A stretch of 64,000 bases of DNA from Zobellia laminariae (GTDB lineage: Bacteria; Bacteroidota; Bacteroidia; Flavobacteriales; Flavobacteriaceae). The stretch spans positions 1,116,001 through 1,180,000 of the forward strand of contig NZ_RCNS01000002.1 of NCBI RefSeq assembly GCF_009725995.1, in the 5' to 3' direction. The translations under genes and the position numbers were made by a program. Under the pieces are notes generated by a model that was not told where the DNA came from, ran no database searches, and saw only the letters and a list, made by a program, of their open reading frames with translations. The stretch's first letter is position 1. Each line of letters starts with the position of its first letter. This document shows positions 28,357 through 37,207 of this stretch, piece after piece.

Positions 28357-29166
28357 ATGAAAAAAATATTCATTTGTGCGCTAGTTATACTAATTAATAC
28401 TGGATTTTTATATTCTCAGGATATCAATAAGAACTTCAAATGGCCTGAAAATAAAAAAGCCGCTGTCTGTTTAACCTTTGATGATGGTCAAGATTCTCAT
28501 TTAGATAATGCCATACCCTTGCTTGATAGGTTCAATATGAAAGCAACTTTTTACTGCCCCGGAAACAAAGAGGCAGTACATAACAGGATTTCTGAGTGGA
28601 AAAAGATTGTTGAAAACGGACATGAACTTGGTAATCATTCGTTATTTCACCCTTGTGATGGTAAATTGTTTGATTGGGTCAGACCGGAATATGATTTAAA
28701 TAATTATAGTTTAGAACAAATTCGAATGGAACTTTATACTGCCAATACTTTGTTTAAAGCTATTGATGGAAAAACGGATAGAACTTATGGTTATCCCTGC
28801 TCAAACTTTAAAGTACAGGGAGATACAACCTACGTAGAAGTGGTTAAAGAATTGTTTTCTGCCGCAAGAAGTGATGGACCTATTCCGAACAACATGGAAA
28901 ATATTGACACTAATTTTATGCCAAGTTGGTGTGTGGAGAATCATACCGGAAAAGAGTTAATTGCCTATGTAATAGATGCAAAAGAAAAAGGCACCATTGC
29001 TACATTTATGTTTCATAGTGTTGGAGGTGGCTACTTAAACGTATCCAATGAAGCATTGCAGGAATTATTGGTTTATCTTAAAGAAAATGAACAAGATTAT
29101 TGGGTAGACACCTTTTTTAATGTTACTAAATACATTTCAAGCCAAGACATTGTTACCACTGAATAA
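28357..29166 (+). CDS. Secreted polysaccharide deacetylase (NodB homology)
   Basis: Carbohydrate esterase-4 family protein of 269 residues with a signal peptide (MKKIFICALVILINTGFLYS). NodB motif 1 is LTFDDG (catalytic base and metal Asp) and motif 2 is HSLFHP (metal His pair). FMFHSVGGGY matches the late His motif. Such enzymes remove N- or O-acetyl groups from chitin-like, peptidoglycan or algal polysaccharides. It acts outside the cytoplasm. The gene is monocistronic. Confidence 0.9.
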   Translation: MKKIFICALVILINTGFLYSQDINKNFKWPENKKAAVCLTFDDGQDSHLDNAIPLLDRFNMKATFYCPGNKEAVHNRISEWKKIVENGHELGNHSLFHPCDGKLFDWVRPEYDLNNYSLEQIRMELYTANTLFKAIDGKTDRTYGYPCSNFKVQGDTTYVEVVKELFSAARSDGPIPNNMENIDTNFMPSWCVENHTGKELIAYVIDAKEKGTIATFMFHSVGGGYLNVSNEALQELLVYLKENEQDYWVDTFFNVTKYISSQDIVTTE

Positions 29167-29498
29167 ACTAGGACTAGGAGTGAAATAAATGATTAAAAAA
29201 AACCGATTTTTCCCATTATGCATGTAATATTTTTAGGTTGTTTTAAATTAAAATTTGTAAAAGAACTTCAATTGCTTATCATTAATAATTTTTGTCCTTC
29301 TTTGATGAAACTGTCATTATAGTTAATGAAGCACTTTTCTTCTTGATTTACTTCTGAGCGGAAGTTCACCCTAATTGTTGGTATCTTAAACCGTTACCGA
29401 AATTCAACTAAAAGATGATTTCCATTATTTTAGGTTGTATAAAAATATCTTTTTTAATTAGTTACCGCTCATTCTTTACTTTCCCCGATCGTTGTCAG

Positions 29499-29506
29499 TA
29501 TATTTG
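29499..29506 (+). promoter_or_regulatory. -7 box for the half DEAD-box gene
   Basis: TATATTTG matches TAnnTTTG, 50 bases before the ATG at 29556. It lies inside the longer open frame that begins at 29415, so it supports the shorter start. Confidence 0.5.
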
Positions 29507-29555
29507 CCTTTTCAAAAGAGTTAGATTTAGAACTGCAATTCATTACATAAAAGGT

Positions 29556-30167
29556 ATGCCATTTAAAAAATTACACCCACACTTACTTGATTGTTTAGAG
29601 CGCATTGAAATAGATACGCCTACGCCATTTCAGAAAAGTAGTATTCCCGTTATAAAAAGTGGTGCTAATGCTTTTTGTTTTGCTGAAAAAGGAAGCGGTA
29701 AAACAACAACTTTAATTCTAACCACTTTGCAAAAACTCAAATGTGAAGAAGTTGGAGACGCACCTAGAGCAGTCGTTCTAGTTGAAAACAAGGAGAAAGC
29801 CTTAGAACTAGAAGAAGCCTTTCTAGAATACACTAAATACACTTCTTTACGGGTCTATACCGGTTACGAGCAATTGCATATAGACGTTCAGAAGTCTGAA
29901 ATATACTTGGGTGTAGATATTCTGATAACTACGCCTAAAACGCTTCACAACCTGTTTTTGACCAATGGCGTGAGTATCTCGGAACTAAAAATAATTAGTG
30001 TAGATGATGCCGAATTTTTGATGAGCAAAAAAGAAACTACCTGCTTGATCGCAATTGCGGCCAGCATTAAAAAATGCCAGTACGTTATTTATTCCACAAA
30101 ACAACACCCACAATTGAAACGCCTAGAAGACCATTTCATGGAGCATTCTAGAATAATCCAAGCCTAA
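29556..30167 (+). CDS. Half-length DEAD-box-like protein with altered motifs
   Basis: Protein of 203 residues matching only the first RecA domain of DEAD-box helicases. The Q motif is TPTPFQKSSIPVI (residues 21-33) and Walker A is AEKGSGKT (43-50). The DEAD box is replaced by VDDAE (149-153), motif Ib is TTPKTL, and SAT is replaced by YSTKQ. The second RecA domain is absent and there is no downstream remnant: the stop is followed after 18 bases by a convergent gene. A -7 box upstream and an intact frame argue against a fresh pseudogene. It may bind RNA or act as a helicase regulator; unwinding is unlikely. I start it at 29556; the frame also extends to 29415 but that part is unlike protein. 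Confidence 0.78.
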   Translation: MPFKKLHPHLLDCLERIEIDTPTPFQKSSIPVIKSGANAFCFAEKGSGKTTTLILTTLQKLKCEEVGDAPRAVVLVENKEKALELEEAFLEYTKYTSLRVYTGYEQLHIDVQKSEIYLGVDILITTPKTLHNLFLTNGVSISELKIISVDDAEFLMSKKETTCLIAIAASIKKCQYVIYSTKQHPQLKRLEDHFMEHSRIIQA

Positions 30168-30185
30168 AACTGGAGCCTTTTTATT

Positions 30186-31736
30186 TTACCAAGAAATGGG
30201 GAAGTAATCTTTTAGGAATTTACCACACCAGTGTTTTCCTGTATTGATACCATCAAACAAGGGATCCACTACTCTAGCGGCACCATCAACAATATCTAAT
30301 GGTGGCTGAAAATCGTGTACTTCTTGTTTCTTTTTGGCCAATTCTGCAGGATCTTCATCCGTAACCCAACCGGTATCTACCGCATTCATAAAAATCCCAT
30401 ATTTAGCAAGGTCGCCAGAAGCCGTATGCGTTAGCATATTCAAGGCAGCTTTTGCCATATTGGTATGAGGGTGACGGGATTCTTTAAAGAATCTATGGAA
30501 TTTACCTTCCATTGCCGTTACATTAATGATATGTTTTTGGCCCGTATTTTCTTTTTTCATGAGTTCTGATAGTCGGTTACACAACACAAAAGGCGCAACG
30601 GAATTTACCAGCTGTACTTCTACCATTTCTGTGGTTTCGATAGCACCTAGCTTCAGTCTCCAGCTATTGGTTTTACGTAAATCTACTTGTTGTAAATCGG
30701 CATCCAATTCGCTTTCTGGGAAAACTTCTTGACTAACCAGACTGGCATCAAAACTATACGGAATCTGAGATAATTTAGCAGAAGACCGTAACCCAATACC
30801 TGGTTCCGGCCCATGCCAAGAAACCGGCATATTTTTATTGGATGAAGCAGCAGTTGTTAAAGTAGTTAATTCATCTAAACACGCCATATGGTCCGCCAAT
30901 ACGCCTCTTGCGTATTCTGGTAAAGACTCAAAAGGTCTTTCTTCATTCTGCATTAAATGCGCATAGAAACCTGCAGGACGGCGAACCGTTTGTGCAGCGT
31001 TATTGATAAGAATATCTAGCTTCTCATAATTCTGCTCAATGTAGTTACAGAAAATCTCTACACTCGGTATATGTCTTAAATCTAACCCGTGTATTTTAAG
31101 TCGGTGTCCCCATTCTGTGAAATCATCCTCTTTAGAAAAACGTAAAGCAGAATCTACAGGGAAACGTGTGGTAGCAATAACGGTTGCACCACCGCGTAAT
31201 AACATAAGGGATATATGATATCCGATTTTTAAACGAGAGCCAGTAATAATAGCTACCTGCCCTTTTACATCGGCTGTTTGGAAACGTTTGGCGTAATTGA
31301 GGTCACCACATTCCGTACACATGGTATCGTAAAAATGGTGTAGCTTGGTAAACTTGGTTTTACAGACATAGCAATCGCGAGGCGATTCTAATTCGCCAGT
31401 ATCTTTGGCAGCCAAATCTGCCGCAGCTAATAATTTAGGCGCTACAAATACAGATGCTTCACGAGCATAACGAATACCAGTTTCGTTACGGGCGCTTTTG
31501 TCTTTTGCTGCTTGCTTACGTTTTGCTGCTTTTTTAGCATCCTTTTTTCTTCGAGAGAATTCTTCCCTACTAGGTCTAGATAACTGACCGGATACCTTTA
31601 TTAATGCAGTTCTCTGCTCTTTGGGAATTTCAAATATCTGATTGGTATCACCAACCAACCGCTCTAGAACAGCAATTGTCTTCTTTACTTCCTCTAAAGT
31701 TATTTCTTGAGAATTATCCAATTCTTCACTCTTCAT
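30186..31736 (-). CDS. SDR-family protein with zinc-ribbon extension, catalytic Tyr absent
   Basis: Protein of 516 residues. Residues 1-115 are helical and very basic around 60-85. A four-Cys zinc-binding site follows (Cys122, Cys125, Cys140, Cys143). From about 155 there is an SDR domain: [16 protein letters not shown], then INNAAQ at about 244. An insertion of about 110 residues separates this from the catalytic part. There the YxxxK motif reads TNMAK (Thr425, Lys429), so the catalytic Tyr is missing, and the Ser strand reads NVTAMEGKF. The Rossmann motif also has an Arg-Leu-Lys insertion pattern. It may bind a nucleotide without classical catalysis. Start is the ATG at 31736. Confidence 0.82.
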   Translation of the reverse strand: MKSEELDNSQEITLEEVKKTIAVLERLVGDTNQIFEIPKEQRTALIKVSGQLSRPSREEFSRRKKDAKKAAKRKQAAKDKSARNETGIRYAREASVFVAPKLLAAADLAAKDTGELESPRDCYVCKTKFTKLHHFYDTMCTECGDLNYAKRFQTADVKGQVAIITGSRLKIGYHISLMLLRGGATVIATTRFPVDSALRFSKEDDFTEWGHRLKIHGLDLRHIPSVEIFCNYIEQNYEKLDILINNAAQTVRRPAGFYAHLMQNEERPFESLPEYARGVLADHMACLDELTTLTTAASSNKNMPVSWHGPEPGIGLRSSAKLSQIPYSFDASLVSQEVFPESELDADLQQVDLRKTNSWRLKLGAIETTEMVEVQLVNSVAPFVLCNRLSELMKKENTGQKHIINVTAMEGKFHRFFKESRHPHTNMAKAALNMLTHTASGDLAKYGIFMNAVDTGWVTDEDPAELAKKKQEVHDFQPPLDIVDGAARVVDPLFDGINTGKHWCGKFLKDYFPISW

Positions 31737-31942
31737 TCCTCCAATTTTTATCAGTCATAGTGCCTATCGAAACACTATTTTACGCCGCGCGAAATTACAT
31801 CTTTATTCGCTGTACTTTATGTAAATATGGTGTTTTATTTTCATTAGAAGTGGCTTCAAGAAGCTCCTTTTACAACAAATTAAAATTGTAATCACCTATT
31901 TATCAGTTTCTCCGCAATATCTTCCGTGGTATATAAACCAAA

Positions 31943-31973
31943 AGAGCGCCACAGTAAAACTGTTGGCGCTCTC
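31943..31973 (-). terminator. Terminator after the DUF6515-like gene
   Basis: AGAGCGCC/GGCGCTCT hairpin with an inner CAG/CTG, 28 bases past the stop at 32001. The U tract on the minus strand is weak. Confidence 0.65.
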
Positions 31974-32000
31974 TAAAATAAACGAGGGAATATTTTATGT

Positions 32001-32588
32001 TTATTCCATATCTATGATACCCACTACTTCATAAGCTCTTGTACCATCTACCTGTACTTTTTCATAAAGAATATTGGCATACTCGTAATAGGTCTGTCCG
32101 TCTATAACTACCTTTTCGTAATCATTGGGAAGTTCATAAACAATAGTACCTACTTCTGGTTCAACCACTTCATATTCATTGCCAATCTCACTATAAAAAG
32201 TACCACCAACAGTAAAGTACAGATGATTGTTAAAACGAACTCTGGCATGCCCTTGAGGTAAAGTGTGTATTCTAAATCCAATTTTTGGAGCTATAGGAAT
32301 ATACCGACCTCTAGAAGGTGTGTAAAATCTATTATTTGCATAATAATAGTTCTGACCTTGATACTTAACCACCCTCTTATTAGGTACGGTTCGTACAGAA
32401 ACCACTTTCTTTTTTGGGGTTTTATATTCTACCCTTCTACTAGATACCCTGTTAGGTGTTTTTTTGACCACAGTTTTGGTCACCGTTGTTTTAGTAGTGT
32501 TACGTCTGCTAGCTTGAGCTGTGCCCGTGAAGGCAAATGCGACTAAAAATAATGAGGAGATTACATATGTTTTAATAGATGCTTTCAT
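32001..32588 (-). CDS. Secreted DUF6515-like basic protein
   Basis: Protein of 195 residues with a signal peptide (TYVISSLFLVAFAFTGTAQA). Residues about 28-75 are very rich in Lys, Arg, Thr and Val with no acidic residues, followed by a beta-rich region with repeated Tyr-strand units (VVKYQGQNYYYANNRFY, RVRFNNHLYFTVGGTFY, VVIDGQTYYEYANILYE). Each unit resembles the DUF6515 pattern. It probably sits in the periplasm or on the cell surface. Function unknown. Confidence 0.75.
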   Translation of the reverse strand: MKASIKTYVISSLFLVAFAFTGTAQASRRNTTKTTVTKTVVKKTPNRVSSRRVEYKTPKKKVVSVRTVPNKRVVKYQGQNYYYANNRFYTPSRGRYIPIAPKIGFRIHTLPQGHARVRFNNHLYFTVGGTFYSEIGNEYEVVEPEVGTIVYELPNDYEKVVIDGQTYYEYANILYEKVQVDGTRAYEVVGIIDME

Positions 32589-32774
32589 AATTCAGTAGGA
32601 TTTAAAAGATTAAACTTCAATTTTACTATCACTACTTTGACATGAATATTTAACCTTGGTTTAATCGCTTAGCGCTGTTTCTAATCAAAACTAGACCAGC
32701 TTGGGTTTTCTATCTACGAACTCCTAAATTCTATAGATATAAATAAGCTGTTATTATGGGTTTCTAAAGCATAA

Positions 32775-32807
32775 AAAAAGGCGTATTCTCATGAATACGC
32801 CTTTTTT
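32775..32807 (-). terminator. Terminator after the EF-hand lipoprotein gene
   Basis: GGCGTATTC-TCAT-GAATACGCC hairpin with an A run on one side and a T run on the other, 24 bases past the stop at 32830. Confidence 0.85.
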
Positions 32808-32829
32808 GCAATTCCAAATTATCTGTTTC

Positions 32830-33129
32830 TTACTTCAATAAAGCAAGAATACCTTGTAATTCAGTAAGATTAAGACTTGAATTACCATCTGTGTCTAAGG
32901 TGCTAAAATTCTCTGAAACAGAACCAATGGCTTCTGTAGAACTAATAGCTTCGTCTTTATCCGTATCCAACAAGCTAAATAAGCTTGCTACTTGTTGTAC
33001 AGTTGAATTTGAACTTAATGAACCTAATAATGAAGCAGCATCTGAAACATTAGAAGTGTTTACGTTTTTTACACCGTTACAACTAGATAATGCCGCTACA
33101 AGAATAAATGAGGCTAATACTTTTTTCAT
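32830..33129 (-). CDS. Small EF-hand lipoprotein
   Basis: Protein of 99 residues with a lipoprotein signal (MKKVLASFILVAALSSC, Cys17). Two EF-hand-like Ca loops follow: DTDKDEAISSTE and DTDGNSSLNLTE, each with acidic residues at positions 1, 3 and 12. So it should be a Ca-binding lipoprotein anchored in the inner or outer membrane. It has its own -7 box and terminator. No partner is evident in the neighbourhood. Confidence 0.82.
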   Translation of the reverse strand: MKKVLASFILVAALSSCNGVKNVNTSNVSDAASLLGSLSSNSTVQQVASLFSLLDTDKDEAISSTEAIGSVSENFSTLDTDGNSSLNLTELQGILALLK

Positions 33130-33160
33130 GATATTGTGTTTAGTTAATGTTTATGTGGTG

Positions 33161-33168
33161 CAAAAGTA
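33161..33168 (-). promoter_or_regulatory. -7 box for the EF-hand lipoprotein gene
   Basis: On the minus strand this reads TACTTTTG, matching TAnnTTTG, 32 bases before the ATG at 33129. Confidence 0.5.
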
Positions 33169-33379
33169 ATCTTACAAGTTGAATAAGAAGAAGTTTATAT
33201 ACCAATACTGCAATTATATCTATACATCATTGAAGTTATAGACGAATAGGGTCATAACGCTGCCTAAATTAGCTTTTGGGAAGGTATTGCCATCTCATTT
33301 TCAAGAGTGAAATCACAGAAAACTGATACTTATAGATCAAACCTTATGAAAAAGCACTGCTGCGGAAAATTTTAGGCAT

Positions 33380-33411
33380 AAAAAAAAGCCCATCAATTAA
33401 GATGGGCTTTT
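33380..33411 (-). terminator. Terminator after the cold-shock gene
   Basis: AAAGCCCATC-AATTAA-GATGGGCTTT hairpin with a strong U tract on the minus strand (plus-strand A run 33380-33387), 22 bases past the stop at 33433. Confidence 0.88.
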
Positions 33412-33432
33412 CTAAAACTTAAAGTATATGTA

Positions 33433-33624
33433 TTAGATAACTTTTACGTTCACTGCGTTCAATCCTTTGTTACCTTCTTGTAAGTCGAATTCAACTTCAT
33501 CGCCTTCACGAATCTCGTCAACTAAACCTGATACGTGTACAAAGTGATCTTTTTCTACGCCTTCTTCAGTGATAAAACCAAAACCTTTAGTATCATTGAA
33601 AAACTTTACTGTTCCTTTACTCAT
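33433..33624 (-). CDS. Cold-shock domain protein (CspA family)
   Basis: Nucleic-acid chaperone of 63 residues, the usual length. RNP1 is KGFGFI and RNP2 is HFVHVS; the rest matches the family throughout (GTVKFFNDTKGFGF). It melts RNA structure at low temperature. The gene lies between its terminator and a DEAD-box helicase gene. CATCTTTG on the minus strand at 33662-33669 is one base from a -7 box. Confidence 0.96.
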   Translation of the reverse strand: MSKGTVKFFNDTKGFGFITEEGVEKDHFVHVSGLVDEIREGDEVEFDLQEGNKGLNAVNVKVI

Positions 33625-33818
33625 TGTAATGTAATTAAAAATTTATAATGCTTATTGAGCTGCAAAGATGGTTCCATTTTTCTGACAAACAATATTTTAA
33701 TTCACTTATTTTCAACTAAATATCATTTTATTTTTTGCGTAGTTCTCTAATTTCAAGGGCAATAGCCTAGTAACGTAGTGTTTGGAGATGATTAGGAGTA
33801 CCGTTAGTTGATAGAATA

Positions 33819-35135
33819 TTATTCCAAAACCGTCACGCGAACCTTCTTATTCTTCAAACGAGAGTTATTTAGCTTATCTACCAGCTCTTTTGCGATTGAT
33901 AACGGGACGGCTACAAAAGCGCAATCTTGCTTTAATTCTATCACACCCAATTGGTCTTTGTTGATTTTTCCTTGCTTAAAGAACAAACCTGCAATATCTC
34001 CTTTAGAGATTTTATCTTTTCTACCTCCTGAAATAAATAGGGTTTCCCAAAACTGGGCTTTGGCAGGTGCTTTCTTGGAGATATTCACCTTTTCTGCATC
34101 CTTAATAAAATCTGGAACATATTCTTTTGACCACTGTAATACATAAGCGGTTCCTTTTGAATTTACACGTGCCGTTCTTCCATTACGGTGTGTAAACTCT
34201 TCAACAGCTCTGGGGAGTTCATAATGAATAATATATTTCATCTCTGGAATATCTATTCCCCTAGCGGCTAAATCTGTTGCAATCAATACTTGACAAGTCC
34301 CGTTTCTAAATTTAATTAAAGAACGTTCTCTATCTTTTTGCTCCATTCCACCTGAAAAACAAGCATAATTGATTCCGTTTTTATCCAAATACGAACTTAC
34401 TTTCTCAATACTATCCTTGTAATTACAAAAGATAATACCTGGCTGATTACCAATATGGCGAAGCAATTCCATAAGGGTTTTCAACTTTTCCTTATCAGTG
34501 GCAATTACCGTTTTGATTGTAAGTTTAGATTCTTTCTTGGTATCTAGGTAATTGATAATGGTAGGCTTATCTAACCGAACAAAACCAGGAATCTCAACAC
34601 CCTGTGTAGCCGAGGTAAGAATACGTTTATTAATGTGAGGTAATTGCTGAATGATATCAATCATTTCGCCTTCAAAACCAGTTTCCAACGACTTATCAAA
34701 CTCATCTAAAACCAACGTTTTGATATTCGTTCTTGAAAAACGATCACTACTAAAGTGATCCGCAATTCTACCTGGTGTACCTATTAAAATAGCAGGTGTA
34801 TGCTTTAATTCAATTTTATCCTTAGACATGGGTCTACCGCCGTACACAGCATTCACTTTAAAACCAGAGCCCATATCACGAACCACTTGTTCTATCTGAA
34901 TAGCCAGTTCCCGTGAAGGCACTAAAATCAATGCCTGCACTTCTGCACATTCTGGATCTAGAGTATCTATAAGTGGTAGTAGAAAAGCCAAAGTTTTACC
35001 TGTACCCGTAGGAGAAAGAAGAACCGTGTTGGTTGTTTTTGGAATAACCTCCAAGGCTTCTTCTTGCATTGGGTTCAATGCAAAAATCTTTAATTTATCT
35101 AAAATATCTTGCTGATTACGTATCGTGTTAGCCAT
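33819..35135 (-). CDS. dbpA: DEAD-box RNA helicase with DbpA-type RNA-binding domain
   Basis: RNA helicase of 438 residues with Walker A LSPTGTGKT, motif II DEFD (not DEAD), SATQG, and motif VI HRNGRTARV. The C-terminal 75 residues (KGDIAGLFFKQGKINKDQLG...) resemble the RRM-like domain of DbpA, which in E. coli recognises hairpin 92 of 23S rRNA during large-subunit assembly. The Asp-Glu-Phe-Asp variant keeps the catalytic Asp and Glu. It follows the next helicase gene by three bases and is co-transcribed with it. The DbpA assignment rests on the C-terminal domain. Confidence 0.85.
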   Translation of the reverse strand: MANTIRNQQDILDKLKIFALNPMQEEALEVIPKTTNTVLLSPTGTGKTLAFLLPLIDTLDPECAEVQALILVPSRELAIQIEQVVRDMGSGFKVNAVYGGRPMSKDKIELKHTPAILIGTPGRIADHFSSDRFSRTNIKTLVLDEFDKSLETGFEGEMIDIIQQLPHINKRILTSATQGVEIPGFVRLDKPTIINYLDTKKESKLTIKTVIATDKEKLKTLMELLRHIGNQPGIIFCNYKDSIEKVSSYLDKNGINYACFSGGMEQKDRERSLIKFRNGTCQVLIATDLAARGIDIPEMKYIIHYELPRAVEEFTHRNGRTARVNSKGTAYVLQWSKEYVPDFIKDAEKVNISKKAPAKAQFWETLFISGGRKDKISKGDIAGLFFKQGKINKDQLGVIELKQDCAFVAVPLSIAKELVDKLNNSRLKNKKVRVTVLE

Positions 35136-35138
35136 GGC

Positions 35139-36470
35139 TTAATTCTTTTGAGGTACGTCTATTTTTGGAGTAGCCGCAGTGTTGTGCATCAAATGATCGG
35201 CCAATACTTTTTCTATCAATTCTTCTTTCGTTAAATGATGGAAAATAGTTTTAATTTTTTCTTTTGTTTCGTCAGAAACGGTACGATTAGGTTTGGTCTT
35301 GAATATTTTCTTAGCCCAAAGCACCAAATTGGTTTCTTCCCGATCTTGGGCATCTTGTTTTTTAACCTCATGGAAAACCAATCCGAGTTCTTTTTCGAAC
35401 TCAGGAATATCTGCACGCTCATCTTCTTGAATGATACTCAAAGAAAGCCCCTTTGCTCCTGCCCTAGCCGTACGACCACTACGGTGTACATAGGCTTCAT
35501 AGGTGTCTGGAAGGTGGTAATTAACGACATAGGAAATCTCCTTTACGTCAATACCACGAGCTGCTAAATCCGTAGCCACAAGAATATCTATATGTCCTTC
35601 TCTAAACTGCCCCATGATACGATCACGAATACCTTGCGATAAACTACCATGAATAGAACCTGAAGAGAATTTATTGATAGCTAATTTCTTTGCCAATTTA
35701 TTAACTGCTGCTTTGGTCTTACAGAAAATAATACCACGCTCATCTTCTTTTGTATTTAAAAAGTGAAGTAAAACTTCTAGCTTTTCAATAGGGTCAACAA
35801 CAATGTATTTATGATCAATACCTTGGTGTCCCATTTGGGCCATATCTGCCTCTATATGCACCACATGTTTGGACATGTAATTTTGCACGAGTTGCTTTAC
35901 AGTTCCCGGCATAGTTGCCGTAAACAACAAAGTCCGTCTAGATTTTGGCATCTCATCTGCCAACGTATCTAAATCGGTTTTTAATGCCGTTACCATCTCA
36001 TCGGCTTCATCCAACACCAAAAACTTCAATTTTTTAATGCTGACGGCCTTACGCTGAATTAAATCTATTAAACGTCCTGGTGTAGCTACAATAATTTGTG
36101 TAGGTTCTTTTAAACGCTCTATTTGAGGTTTTATAGGGATACCACCACAAACGGAAGCAATAGAAATAGCAGGGCTATACGCAGCAAAAGAAACTAGGTT
36201 AGCATAGATTTGTTGTCCTAATTCCCGTGTGGGAGATAATATTACAGCTTGGACATCTGTATTTTCCGGGTTTACCAACTGAAGCAACGGCAAACCAAAA
36301 GCTACCGTTTTACCAGTTCCCGTTTTTGCCAAGGCCACTACATCCTCTTTCTGCTTTAATAGAATAGGAATAGTTTTCTTTTGAATATCAGTAGGAACAG
36401 AAATCTTTAAATCTGCTAAACTTTGGAGTACTTGTTCGTTAATTCCTAAAGCGGTAAATGATTTAGACAT
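35139..36470 (-). CDS. DEAD-box RNA helicase (RhlE/CshA-like)
   Basis: RNA helicase of 443 residues with the full motif set: Q motif PTDIQKKTIPILL, Walker A AKTGTGKT, LDEAD, TATMP (SAT variant), RGIDV and HRSGRTARAG. The C-terminal 100 residues are unlike DbpA and end QKN. Probable role in RNA turnover or ribosome assembly, especially in the cold. It is the first gene of a two-gene operon with the DbpA-like helicase. A -7 box sits at 36485-36492. Confidence 0.94.
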   Translation of the reverse strand: MSKSFTALGINEQVLQSLADLKISVPTDIQKKTIPILLKQKEDVVALAKTGTGKTVAFGLPLLQLVNPENTDVQAVILSPTRELGQQIYANLVSFAAYSPAISIASVCGGIPIKPQIERLKEPTQIIVATPGRLIDLIQRKAVSIKKLKFLVLDEADEMVTALKTDLDTLADEMPKSRRTLLFTATMPGTVKQLVQNYMSKHVVHIEADMAQMGHQGIDHKYIVVDPIEKLEVLLHFLNTKEDERGIIFCKTKAAVNKLAKKLAINKFSSGSIHGSLSQGIRDRIMGQFREGHIDILVATDLAARGIDVKEISYVVNYHLPDTYEAYVHRSGRTARAGAKGLSLSIIQEDERADIPEFEKELGLVFHEVKKQDAQDREETNLVLWAKKIFKTKPNRTVSDETKEKIKTIFHHLTKEELIEKVLADHLMHNTAATPKIDVPQKN

Positions 36471-36484
36471 AAAATAATTTTAAA

Positions 36485-36492
36485 CAAAGATA
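36485..36492 (-). promoter_or_regulatory. -7 box for the helicase pair
   Basis: On the minus strand this reads TATCTTTG, matching TAnnTTTG, only 15 bases before the ATG at 36470, giving a very short leader. Confidence 0.55.
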
Positions 36493-36542
36493 GTCACACG
36501 TGGTAAGAGAATCGTGTAAAGTAATGTACTATTTAAATGAAA

Positions 36543-36566
36543 AAGGGCTCTGAAAAACAAGCCCTT
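36543..36566 (-). terminator. Terminator after the J-domain/KTSC gene
   Basis: AAGGGCT-N10-AGCCCTT hairpin 27 bases past the stop at 36594, with an A run on the plus strand before it. Confidence 0.7.
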
Positions 36567-36593
36567 ATATTATAATCCGATAAAAAGTAACGT

Positions 36594-37040
36594 TTACGCT
36601 TCTTGGAGTATACGTTTAGATTTTCTATAGGTATATTTTGGGTAGATGCTACGTTTGGCAAAACGGTTTAATTTGTTAGAATTCACCATTTTGATGTAGA
36701 TAGGTTTAGTAACACCAAAATACTCATAGGTAGCGCCGTCTACAAAAGTAATTTCTAGTAACATTCCTTTATGTACGTAATCTGCTATACCTGAATTTGT
36801 GGTTTCGGTATATGCCTCTAAGTTTGCAGCAATAGTTTCAGGAGCAATGCTCACTAAAAAGTGATACCCGTCAATAATAGCACGGCTTTGTACCTCTGCT
36901 TCTTCTCGCTTAGCGTCTCCTTCTTGAAATTTATCTGGATGCCATTCTTTTACCAAATTACGGTAGGTTGACTTAAGTGACTTAAGCTCAATCTCCTTCT
37001 CAATTCCGAATAACTTCTTGTACTGACTAATGCGTTTCAT
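36594..37040 (-). CDS. J-domain/KTSC fusion protein
   Basis: Protein of 148 residues. The N-terminal 65 residues are a J domain with the diagnostic HPD (VKEWHPDKF), which stimulates Hsp70 ATPase. The C-terminal 65 residues match the KTSC family: MLLEITFVDGATYEYFGV and FAKRSIYPKYTYRK. The link to Hsp70 is likely from HPD, and KTSC has no known activity. The gene is single, with a helicase operon downstream and a GreA/GreB-like gene upstream. Confidence 0.85.
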   Translation of the reverse strand: MKRISQYKKLFGIEKEIELKSLKSTYRNLVKEWHPDKFQEGDAKREEAEVQSRAIIDGYHFLVSIAPETIAANLEAYTETTNSGIADYVHKGMLLEITFVDGATYEYFGVTKPIYIKMVNSNKLNRFAKRSIYPKYTYRKSKRILQEA

Positions 37041-37207
37041 AGACCTAATTTTTGCAGCCGCGAAGCTACGTCTTTATTTTGAACGAGTTAGGTTATATTT
37101 TACGTTTTTTACTATAGGTGATATTAACCTGGTAATATGGGACTTTAAACGGCATTTTCATTTATAAAATGGATTGGAAAAATAGAATAATTTCGTGGAA
37201 TGTTACC

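Larger units (their letters stand above)
33130..33432. other. Non-coding region of about 300 bases
   Basis: Holds the -7 box of the EF-hand lipoprotein gene and the terminator of the cold-shock gene. I see nothing else. Confidence 0.6.

Noticed and set aside
29415..29555. Earlier start for the half DEAD-box protein
   Set aside because: The extra 47 residues are unlike protein, and the -7 box lies within them.
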